Origin: Hydractinia symbiolongicarpus
Lineage: Eukaryota; Cnidaria; Hydrozoa; Anthoathecata; Hydractiniidae
Length of the DNA: 64,000 bases
Direction of reading: 5' to 3'
Assembly (NCBI RefSeq): GCF_029227915.1
Contig: NC_079882.1
Coordinates: 14,282,501 to 14,346,500, forward strand
A model generated the notes under the pieces. The model was not told where the DNA came from, searched no databases, and saw only the letters and a list, made by a program, of their open reading frames with translations. A program made the translations under genes and the position numbers. Of this stretch, positions 43,901 through 55,900 are shown piece after piece; positions within the stretch are counted from its first letter, which is position 1, and each line of letters starts with the position of its first letter.

Positions 43901-46900
43901 CACACCCGCCACTTTCTCTCATATCAAAAAATCAGAAATCCCTCAGAACGAGGGTAAATATAGTCACCATTATAAATAATCAGAGATGATGTATAAAAAT
44001 GCCTGGAAAAATTGGATAGAAAAAATCTGTGTTAAGGTCTGCTTTATAATGGTCAATTTCAGGCAAAAATGTTTACACAGCACAAGAAAAATTTCAGGGA
44101 AAATGTTTGCGTGGAACCACAGCCTTCTGAATTAACGACGGCATTCAACTTTTGCCGTCGATGAGGCATGGCATTCTAAATTTAGTCACAACTTTTTTAT
44201 GTGGAAGAAGGACTATCCTTGGTTCTGGTAAATAAGGTTTGTTTCCTGTATGCAATAAATCACTCACATCACACAATAAATAGGTATATCCATGCACGCA
44301 CAAAAAGTTTGAACTTTCGTGTTAATGTTTTTTCTTCATAGAAACCATATCTGATCTTTATTTAATCTTTTAAATGTATGTACCGTAGCTCTATTTGTAG
44401 ATTGAGAGTAGGAAAAAATGAAAATTTTAAATTAAAATGCTAAAAAAGTGAATGACATGTGAACTAGGTCCCAATATGTTTTTTTCTTCGCAACAACTTT
44501 GAGTCGAATATTTTTGTTCACTCATTCAACGCATCACAAACATCGACATGCCAAGTAAAAAAAAAGTGGATAGCTAATAATTATTTACTGAAAACCTGTC
44601 GAAATTATTCATCAAATTAATGCTTCTGCCTCTTTTATCAAGGCACAAGTTGATAAGTATGTTGTGGGTACAAGCGTTATTAAGAAGTGCAACTTCTCAG
44701 CTCATCTTAAAATGAGTAATAACGCTAAAGCCCTAACGAAGCCACATAGACCCCTGGTAATCAAAAATCTATTGTTGCATGTGTCAGAGTCTTGTGGTGC
44801 CGTTATCAAATCCAGTTAAAACGCATTTCTCCTTTCTGTGGCGTAATTTCTCAAAAAAAAGGCGGCCTATGAAACATAAAACACTTGAAATGTTACTTTG
44901 TGTTGGCTCAGATAGTGAACAAACCAAAGAACGGTATACCGACGCTGTCAGTATGTTTCTGAACACCCTGATGGAACAATACGCCGGAGGAAAAGTTGTC
45001 TGTAAGGAGCGTGTACATCAAAACCTAAATTGACCAAACAACCACACCACAATGTTGCAGGTGTCGTTGCAGAAATCTCATCTGAAGATAACGATGGTGA
45101 ATTAGAACATCAAACTGTTGAGAATATTCTGTTAGATGGTATCTCCGATAAGGAATGGAGTTCTGATGACTATTTAGGGGCGGATACAGGAATTTAAACA
45201 AGTTAGTCTATTTTTGCGGAGCGTAGCGGAGCCATTTCCTCATTAAATCAGCCAATATAAGAAAAAGGAAGTACAGTGGAGAGTATACAGGATTTCCATA
45301 CGATTTCCGCGCCTCGTCCCCTATACATCAAAAATATTAAAAATTCCGTCGTTTTGGGTCAGTTTCCCAGCAATGTAATATGGTGATTCTTTAGTACATT
45401 TGTTAGTGAGCGAGGCAACTTTTTTTTTTAAGCATGGCGATGGAGTTTTTGTTGTTTTCTAAATATTGTACCAAGGGAAAATCTGACGCAGGGACAATTT
45501 CAAGAAAACGAAGAAATTGTACGCAGCTAGCTGGCAAATATATCACTATTTTTTTTACATTTGATGAACTCCTTCTTATCCTTACTAACACCTAAAGCTT
45601 CCTAGCATAAAACTGCCGACTTATCTGGAATAATATTAGAACCTTAGATGGGCAGTATATAGCTAGCTATAGCTACTTTTGATGAGTTACACATAGCCTA
45701 GCTAGCTAGCATAAAAAGGAACACACAGCTAGCTAGCTATACATATACTACGTGAGTGAGATAATTCTATTCTGTAGAAATATATATATCTGGAAACTTG
45801 TTTTTTGTTATTACTGACGCTTTTATATAAATTTTGAAAAGCAATATTTGTGCAATCAACACCCACTGAAAATTATAAAAAGTTCCTGTGCAAGATCAAA
45901 ATTTAATCGTGACACACCGGGATAGGGATATCACATTTTACAAAAAACTTTATTGAAACTTCGGTTTAAATGCAACAGCGGAAACAGCCTGTTATTACCC
46001 TGTCCTAGACGTTACAGTTAACTTCTTGTTATAATGTGCAACTGTAAAATTATGTATGCATTTATCCCCTGTTGGTCTAATGTTTAAGACACTCTTGCAA
46101 ATGAGATTCAGGTTCAAATGCTGAAAAGGGCTAGGAAAAACTTCCACCTATTAGCTATAGTATTTATATTGAAAAACAAGTGAATCTTTGGAAAAATTAA
46201 TATTGCATACATCTATCCTAATAGCACACAAACTACGTCATTTGTGACGTTGCAAAGTGTAATTTTATGTATAGCGGCTGGTCCAGCATATTTCTTCGGT
46301 TTCTAATTACAACCACTGCTAGTCTGCTTTTTTTCTTCTACCATTATCCCTTCTACTGCTATAGCAATAAATGCCATGAAAGATATACATGTTCTTTATT
46401 TGGGATTTATTGTGAAAACAAAAATTTTTAAAGCTTACCTCCCGAGAAAAATTAAGTTGACCTAAATTGGCTCATATTCATACGTGATTTACGAATATAA
46501 AGTTTATTTTCCTTAATTCGCACTTATAAGTTAATAATGCCTATTCAAAGATTCAAAAATTCACCTCCGACACGAGGTAAAACATGCGCAATGTTGTTTT
46601 ATAAATTTCTTCACCTTGAGTGCTCTGACGTCACCTGTTAGAAGATCGTAAATCATCTTCCGCATTGAAATTTTTTACTCAAACTTTAATAGTGAAATTC
46701 ATTGGTAATGAGTATGTTTACCCCCGTGAAAATATCAGGAAACTTTGAAAATGAAAACTAACTTCGGTTGAGAAATCATCATTCAATTGCAATACCGAGA
46801 AGCTGTGACGCAAAAAAAGAAAAAAAGAGCGACAGGGAAAATGTTGTAGAATTTCAATTTGAGCAGGCGAAATACTAGACCAAGCACTGACTCGGATTTC

Positions 46901-49900
46901 AGTTGGGAGAGCTGTGATGAGGATACTATTCAAGAAGAAGTCGCTTCACTTGTTGCTGTTGTTGTAAGGACGTGGTGCAAGTGTGGAAAGTGTAAGATAA
47001 TGATGAGCGAAGCGGAGTGTCGTTGCTATTGCGGGTTAGAATCCGCGAATATTTTTAATTTGATCAGTGAGTTTTGATATGTAAATGTATTCCAATTAGA
47101 TAATAGCGCATGAGTTCGATGAATGACGATAAAATTGAAAAAATCTTCTAACCTTCTTTTTGTTTTTTTCTTTCAAACTCAGTTCTAAAGTCAAAGAACT
47201 CGGAAGTAAAATGAGCTTCGCAGATCTTAAAATTATTTGGAAGCGTATCCTCTCTCTTGATCAGTTTGATCCATATAGTTGGTTGTTTTGGATCTTTGGG
47301 AAAGTTGAAAAAAAAATACACCTTGTTTCTTTTGGTGGTTAAGACAACTTAAGTCGGCAAGAAGCCATATTACTATTTAAAAAAAAGGATTCGTCCTTAT
47401 TCATCAACGTGTGGATCTTCTTTATACAAAACACATCATATCACATCCGCAAAGTTTTCGCCTCTCATCCCGGGGGTCCGAATGTGAGCTTCTAACTAGT
47501 GACGTCAGGCGCATAATTATACTCTTAAATGCTGGCAAACAAGTGAGGTGAAGGCTTAAAAACATGAGGTAAACATTGTCTGGTTTCTTGAGTACTGTAG
47601 TGATTTTAATAAAATAAACGTTAAATTGTTTTTTCTGAAGATGTTATGAATCGATTTAGGTCAACTTGATTTTTCTCGGGAGGTAAGCTTTAAAAAATTT
47701 TAACTTAACGTGTAGACAGGTGTATTATCTGTAACTGAACTTATAATTTTTTTCACAACTAAACGGTCCGTTCAAACTTACCGTGTATTTTAGGCTTGAA
47801 GAAACTTATATTGTTTTTAGCAGAAGAGCTTGAACTTTAAATAAAATAAATAAAATTATAAATACAACCTTTATGTGTTTTTTTCAACCTTGTTCCTAGT
47901 ATTTATTTGGTTTTGTCATGAAAACTATGGTGAAAACGAAAGGTCATGTAGAGCTAGTATATCGCAATTTTTTTCACTATATTTTTTTCACATGTAATGA
48001 ACTCCTTAGCATTTGCCTTGCTGATTCCTCTTCCTGTTTCCTTGCCTGCTTTGCCGTGCCCTTTTCTTGCAGTGCTCTTTTTTGCCGCGCTTAATGCCTT
48101 TGCCTACCCTTCCCATGATTTTTCTGGTGCCTGCATACTATGCCCTTGCTTGTGCCTCCCCTGCCTTGCCTACCCCTGCCTTGCTGATTCCTCTTCCTCT
48201 TTCCTTGGCTGCCTTTGCCGTGCCTTTGCCATGCTTAATGCCTTTGCCTTGACAACCTCTCCGCAACACTTTAACACTTTCTATATACTTTCATTTATAG
48301 AGCCCAAAAATGCTTTGTTTTTGTAATAGATCTATCACTTTATGGTAAAACGTTTTGTGTTGATAAACCTGCTAGGCACAAGAAACAAAAAAAGGCGTTT
48401 TTTACTAAACTTTTTTGCCTTTCTCGTGGACTTATCTGATTATTTCTCATTCTTGAATTTTTAATGTTGTTGTCATTGAACCAAGTTAATTTTTAATCTC
48501 AGATTTATCAAAAAATGATAGTTTTTTCGGCGTTATGACCAATTGTTTAAATACTTGTATTGGCACATAATTCTGTTAACATGATTCACTTTATATTGAC
48601 CTGATATAAATTTGAGACCTTTTTTTATGAGCTATTTAATTTGAAATATTTGCACCTCAATATGTTCTATACTCCTGGTACACATAAACTTTGAGTTGTA
48701 AGGGGGGAGATTTTCTATTAAAGTGCCTGCCCCTGCCGTTCTCTGGCCTTGCCAGTGCTGACCGTTTCTTTGCCTGCACTTCCTATACCTTTTCTGGTGC
48801 CTGCCTACTATGCCCTTGCCTCCCATGCCTTGCCCTATCTTGCCTACCCCTGTCTTGCTAATTCCTTTTCCTGTTTCCTTGCCTGCCTTTGCTGTGCCCT
48901 TTCCTTGCCGCATTTAATGCCTTTGCCTTGGCAACCTCTCCGCAACACTTTCTATATTGATTTTAAGAACTACAAATTTTTGTATACCGCATTGTTTATT
49001 CTACGCTGGAGAGCATATTTGAATAGCTTTTTGGAGACCAGCCGAATAAGAGTACTGTGAGTATCTGTATTTCACAAGCCACTACCCCTTAATAAATATT
49101 CTCGCCTTATTTGACTTACTTGTGTTAAAATTATGGGGGTTGGCTTATGCTTTTTACCGTCACATGTTACCATTACTTATACCTTTTCACCCCTAATACA
49201 ACAAGTAAGTCAAAGTACAGCGAGATTAACATAGGGAGTACACGCTACAATTTTTACAGTGAATAGAGCAAATAACTAAATTTTGTGCCCCTAATAAAAC
49301 AACATGCAATGTTTCTCGCAGGATAATTAAACAGCTTCTTATGTATTACACCACATCATTGATGAATATGCTCTCAACTATATAATACATGCATGTGTGT
49401 ATTATGTGTGGAAATTCTATAGATATTCAACCCAGAGCATATTACAAAAGCCACTCTGGAAGATTTTTGTGCTTAAGCGAAATACTTTTTTGAAATTGCA
49501 ACAACAAGCCTTTTGACGAAAATTAAGTACGTCCACCCGACTAGCTTGACATACCCTAAATCCGCCACTGCTATTAGACGTTTAACCTATAAGTTATATA
49601 TTTATTGGTTTGTTTTGTTAAGATCAAAATTTAATATTATGAAAATATAGTATTGACCAAAAACTTTGTTTCACCTGTTTTGTTGTAATTATTAGCTGCC
49701 TTTCAACTTAATTTAATTAATATATAAATGTTTTTTGTTTAACAAGTAGTCATATAAATAATGTTTGTTCCACAAGTACTAACAAAGTTTAATTAATGAC
49801 TTGACTTTAACTTTTTTCTGGCTGTGAACATTATTGTAAGTTGTATTACGCTTGTTCTAAATGCCAAAACAGCAACATTTGTGCAATGTGCAGGTGTAAA

Positions 49901-52900
49901 AGAATTTTGTTACTTCACATTTTTGGCTTTTTTCGTACTTATTATGTTACGCGATTGCTCACTGAAGGGAAAATATAAAAACATTGAGGCGCGATTTATT
50001 GGGTGAGTTTTTTTTAGGTGAGCATGTTTCCTTTAATATTGTATGGAGTGTTACATAGGTAAGTGACAATGCTGTTGTGTTCTGCTGATAAGTAAGTTTT
50101 GGGTTTAATTCATTTTCCACGTTATCTTGTTACTTTTTCCTACGTAGTACATGCTATTATAAAGTTTGCATGTGTGGCTTCATGTGTAAGTGTGATCGTA
50201 TGTGTCTCCGAATATTGACTGTAATGCTCTTGCGTTGTTGGCAACTATGTTTGACTTGAAGCGTCAGCCATTGGGTATTAGTGAGCCATTTGAACTGATA
50301 GGCGAGTTAGAAAGATAAGCAACTATCCCTATCAGACATAGCTCCTAAACTATTAGCTAGGAGAATACGCAATTTGAGAATGAGGAAAACATCTTAAATT
50401 CTTAATTGCAGTGCAGCATGGTGGACTTTGTACCATCTGTTCCCAGTAGCGCACTAATAAATAGTGCTAAAAAAAGACTATTTTTTACAGTACTGGAATC
50501 AGGACACCTAACATCGTGGATCGCGTATCATGCTCGTCGCGCACGATTCACGATGTTGCCGCGATAGTAAATTTTTGTAGCATCGTGAAAGTCGCGATCC
50601 ATCGTGGAGTCGACTTTCACGATGCATCGTGACTTTCGTGATCCATAACGCGACCGTCATGATACCTCTTTAAATATTATAAAAATCACGTAATTAATGT
50701 CATGAGAGAATAGCGTATTTAAATATGAATAATTGTTTTTTGTTTTTTTTTAAATCAAAAATATTTTCGTTGTCGTAAGCTTTTTTCTTGTTTAGACTTA
50801 TTTAGTTCTTTTACGCGCCCGTCCGACCCTAACTTTCACAATTAAAAAAATAATAAAATAACAAACATTTTCTTATCCCATCTCGTGAAAAAAAAAGATT
50901 ATGAATGTCGTAACACCCTCCTTCGTTATGATTAATATATGTTTAAATTTACGCTGCTTGCTAAAATCTTAAAAAATATAAAAGAAATACAGAATATGCT
51001 TGTGTTGTTTTGAAAGTTATATTTATGCAGCAAGTTATTCTCCTCCCACTTAAAATAATGTAAAAAAGCTTCAAGTGTTCTTTATATGTTTTTTCCGCAG
51101 TCTTATACAAAAATCTAAATAAATCTAAGTGCAAGTTTTATTTACAGAATATAGTTTAGTTACCAATATTTTAAGTCTTTCGCAGCATTAAAGTCAATTA
51201 ATAATCATAACGAAGGAGGGTGTTACAACAAGCGTATTCGGCCTTGTTTTTATATCACATTATCTATATGGTAGACTATTTTAATCGAAAGATTATACAT
51301 TTTAACTGGCGTAATATAAATCGTTGGATGTATAGACAAAAGATATAGCATTTCTTTCGTGTGCAGAACAATAACATTCGCATAAGCGTTTACAAAATCG
51401 GAGATACTTTAACAAATTAATTCATGTGTGAATAAAAGATGTTCGTGTGCTAAAACAATAGAGACACAAAGGGTAATTAACTTTTTAAACATTTTTTTGT
51501 GTTAATCCCTTAGCAGCTGCAGTAATTATAAAAAACAATAAGCCACACAAAAATCGTTAAAGTTCTGACGCTACCAAAAGCTCGAGTAAAAGTGATAACT
51601 ATCGTGCACATGTAACATTACATTTAGGCGGTACTGTACACTATAGTCTGTGAAACTTTTTTGCACTTAAATATTAATTTTATTATAAGACTGCGCAAAA
51701 ACATTAAAAGAACACTTAACTTTTTTATTAAAATAAATTTTGTGTTTTATTATTTTAAATGGGAAAATAATAACTTGCTGTATAAATTTCGAAACAGCCT
51801 ATGTATAACCTGCTGTATATCTTTCAAAACAACGCAGGTATATTCTGTATAACTTTCGAAACAGCACAAGAATAATTCTTGATGTAGAGCTTTTAAAACA
51901 ACACAAAAAAACTTGCTGCATAACTTTTGTACGATGGCCCCTATGGCTCACTTCTCTTCTCAATAAAAACACTTCTCTTCTTAGTGAAAACACTTCTCTT
52001 CTGCATAACAAAACTTCTCTTCTGTATAAAAACACTTCTCTTCTGTATAAAAAACTTCCCTACTTTGATACACAAAGTTATCTTCCGTTCGAAAGACTTC
52101 TCTTCCAAGTGCAAAACACTTCTCTTCCAAGTGCGAAACAATTCTCTTCCATAAGCTCGAAAATTTCTCCGACTGAATCTGGTCCTTAATATATGAATTT
52201 ATCCAGATCTTGTTTATAAATAAATGGCACACCCGGGCCCTGCGCATTGGAAATTTTGGACCCAGTAAAGTTTGCATAAATTCTTACGGGGGCATATTAA
52301 CGTTTCTACAAAATTAGATTTTTCGCGGGAAAAACTTTGCGAAATTTCTAGTTTCCACTAACTTTGAACCTTTATAATTGCGATTCGGCGAAACTAGAAC
52401 GTTTTGCGTGTTACAATTGACCCTACTTTATCTGGGAATAAACATTGATTGTGATGTCTGTTAGGAACAGAATTCGTGGTTTACAAAAACCAAGATATTT
52501 TTTTTGCAGCAATAAACATTGTGATCTTTGTTGGGAAAAGAACTCGTGGTTTTCAAAAAACAAGATATATATTTCTAAAATCCAAGCATTTTACATTGTT
52601 ACAGGTGTTGTATTACATACATCTTTCTACTGCACAAATCAAGGCGATATAATAATCAATAGCTTCATGAGCTGTATCTGGCTTAAGTTTGGAGAAACCC
52701 TGAAGAACTGTTTCCGCAAATTCAATACATTCAGGCTCATTATCGTGATCTGGTACAGATAGTTCGCTAAACTCTTCTAGCTCATTAAGATCTAAAGTTT
52801 AAAAGACTCGCAACCATATAATTCTGGATTCTGGAACAAAGTACAATGTATCAGGCCTTCCACAGGGAGCAGTAGCACCTTTGCTTGGTGCTAACAGAAG

Positions 52901-55900
52901 TTGATTCCAACGAATCGCAAATTCATTAAGGTTCTTTCTGATCAAATCCATAAAGCAGTAGCGTACACATTCAGCAATGAGTGCATCACCAGCATCTAAA
53001 AATCATAAGTCAGCAAGCTCTCTAAAAAATAACCTCCACCAACTTGGTCTGTCTTTTGAAAGTTGTGACCAAAAAGACTCAATTCTTTGTTTAGCTGTTG
53101 GTGTACCAACAATAAAACTGCCAGTGCCAGCATTTTCGTCATTATGCTGAGTACTTAATGCAATCTCAACAGCTTCCAAAATACAGTTTTCAGTACCATC
53201 ATCAGACCTTATTCTTGTTGAAAAAATATGTCACATGGCGAGGGGACTGGTCCCGTGTAATAAACCACAAAAGGTTAAAACTACGGACCAATGATGTAAA
53301 ATTGCAGACCAGATTTTAGAATTCAAGTTGTAAAGAGCCACATGCAGAGAAGTGTTAAGTGTAGAAGAGAAGTGTCAAAATACTGAAGAGAAGTGTTTCG
53401 TTATATAGAAGAGAAGTGTTTTTGATTTGGAAGAGAAGTGAGCCATAGGGTCCATCGTACTTTTGAAAACAAGTTTTTTAACATGCAAGTATTTTTATCT
53501 TTTCACCTTGAGTACTAGTTACATTTTTTTAGTGAGACAAATTATTATTTTTCTTTTGCGATTTAAAAATATAAACTGCGTGCGTTATGCGAAAATACAT
53601 AGAAAACGATTTTCGTAACACCCTCCTCCGTTGTTGTTTTTTATTTTTTTGTTGTTCCGACCATTTATACATTCTCGATAAAATTATTTTTATTTCGCCG
53701 ACCGACAGACCGTAAACTACTATCTACTTCGTGCGTAGAACAAGTAAGTTGGAGTCACCTTATTTCTAAAATCCAATTTCTAATAAAAATACAAGATGCA
53801 AAATAATTTTTAAATGTAAAAAAAACAAAAACAAAGACACAAGATTAGCTATACATATCTATTGTTTAATATTTTTAATGTTATTCACGATCCATCCCAA
53901 CAATCACGATTAATAGTGACGATCGCGATATCATCGTTATTTTTTTATACTTCGCTCTATCGCGAAGCTCTTCGTTAACATTTTTTTCTATCGCGATGGT
54001 CACGATAGGATCGCGGATCGTTCGTGTCGCGCATGATACGCGCTCACGATGTTAGGTGTTCTGATTCCAGTACTGTATTACCTATACTTCGGCACAGTTT
54101 TATTAACATTTGGGCACCGGTATTAAATCCTTGGAGTTCATATATATATGCAGACTACATGCGCAGGTTTGTCTGTGCATGCGATTAATCCCGCATGCAA
54201 ATTTTTCTTTTCTTATGTCTGTGATAGCTTTCTGAAATTATGGACATTAAAAAAAACAGCGAAATATGAAGTCAGAAAATGATTTAAGAAGACTTTGCAA
54301 CCCTTATCGTTGACTTCTTTATCTTTTTCAGTCTTTTTCATGTGCGTAGAAAACCGCGTAGTTAAAATGCATATTTTTATAAATTTGCTAATTCTTTGTA
54401 ATTTAAAGAGATCAAACAAAGTTAAAATAAAAAATAAGGAAATTAATAAAAAGAAAGCAAGACATGCCATTAATAATAATAATTGATTTATGAATTTATT
54501 TTTACATCTTTTTCACGATGTTTTCTTGGCATAAAAAGAAACAAAATAATGAATTATTACAAATTGTCTGTAACAACGACATACGGAAGATTCTTTTCTC
54601 GTGTTTTTATAATTTTACTATCCATTTTCATCTTACCAATCATAGTGTGTATAATAAAATGAGTGGTAGTAAAGGGAAGGCCAAATTTTATGTGTCTTTA
54701 TTGTATTTTTTAATTTTTTTTACATTTTTTGCGGCCACCTGTTGTTTGAAAGTAGCAAATATAAAAAAAGGAGTGAATATTATTCAAACTAAATTATAAC
54801 ATTTTTTACTGTTTTAACAGCATTTATCAATTTAGTCCTGATCACTATAGATTGTGAAATATATGTCAATAACACCTAAAATGATACCTGCCATGCTGCT
54901 ATATTACCAGAAACAAATCATTTCAATATGTTCAATGTGATTGCAAAGATATGAATAGATTATAGAATAAACACAAAAGAAAAATTGATCTTCAGAATCC
55001 GGTTTTGCGAGAGTGAGGATACCTCGTTATTGAGAAAGAAATAAAGCACGTAAATGAAGTAAGTATTGGGCTCTTTTAAAAAACTTTGTTCAGATTAAAT
55101 TTTAAATGTGTATTATTTGTGTCATTTGTTATTTATATGTTCCGTTCAGTAACATTTTTGTGATTTTATAATTTAAGCTTTATATATTTATAATCGTCTT
55201 TCGGAGAAATAAAGTTCAAAATAGGTAAAAAATTTTTTTGATAGTAACAGAATATTATTATAAGGAATTTCATGATCCATCCTTAGCATTAAAATGTTAA
55301 ATATTATTTAGCCACGCTTCAACTTTCTGGAATTTAATTCACATTAAATATTGTTTGTCCCACAAGTACTTACAAAGTTAAATTAATGACTTTACTCACA
55401 ATACATGGGTTTAAATTCCTGACTGTTGGGACTTGCTCTTCCTATGTTCCCTCGCCAAAACAATAGCCCCTGTGTGGTATATGGATGTAAAAGGAATTTT
55501 GTTCGTACTTTTGCTTCTTGAAAATTTAATTTTTAAAGATCATGCGCGCACCGCATACACAGAATTATTGAGGCGTGCGATTCATTGCAAATAAAATCTT
55601 ACAAAATGGTCTTTATATAGTATCATAATTTGTGAATTTCTGACTTGTCTGGGATTTGACATGTTTTGTAACAGATGATTTTGTTACAAAACAAGAGCAC
55701 TTCACTCAGACTTCACTACAAAGTCCAATTTGCCTCAATGCGATAAAAAAAAGATAGTAATCTTATTCTGAAATTGCATATCTTTTAGAGAACCATCATA
55801 ATGTTCTTATTACCAGACCAGTGGTCAGACCTTCAATTCATTGAAATATAGATGACTGATTATTTAGGGATGGCTTTCAGGATCAGTTCAAAAATAATTT

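Larger units (their letters stand above)
51224..53770 (-). repeat. dispersed repeat family copy (inverted relative to 5760-8083)
   Basis: Left arm 51224-51929 and right arm 53460-53770 are one repeat split by the 1.53-kb element at 51930-53459. Joining the arms by eye restores the order seen in the RPS3 intron copy: 'gcataactttt' then 'gaaaacaag' then 'gcaagtatttttatcttttcaccttgag'. A further GTAACACCCTCC motif is at 53610-53627. Non-coding. Confidence 0.7.
50488..54075. mobile_element. 3.6-kb TA-flanked element (Tc1/mariner-like ends), nested host of others
   Basis: Ends CAGTACTGGAATCAG(g/a)ACACC plus 'TAACATCGTG' are inverted at 50488 and 54075 and bounded by TA (50486-50487, 54076-54077). 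TA target and a CAGT start suggest Tc1/mariner. Both subterminal regions (50520-50660, 53880-54050) are full of atcgtg/tcgcgat motifs in both orientations. No mariner transposase is recognisable. The interior was later invaded by the repeat at 50913-53770. Confidence 0.7.

Noticed and set aside
29735-45740. CRISPR-like arrays suggested by TAGC and other short repeats
   Set aside because: The repeats are simple or diverged tandem DNA without unique equal-length spacers, in an animal genome.
46065-46131. Functional tRNA gene
   Set aside because: A- and B-box-like words are present, but no good anticodon stem-loop or acceptor stem; kept only as a tRNA-like repeat.
48067-48326. Pro/Leu/Ala-rich open frames over the TGCC repeats
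   Set aside because: A consequence of the hexamer repeat lacking stop codons; several frames are open at once, so not a gene.
52445-52762. 105-codon plus-strand frame
   Set aside because: Partly antisense to the integrase pseudogene, whose minus-strand reading carries the recognisable motifs.
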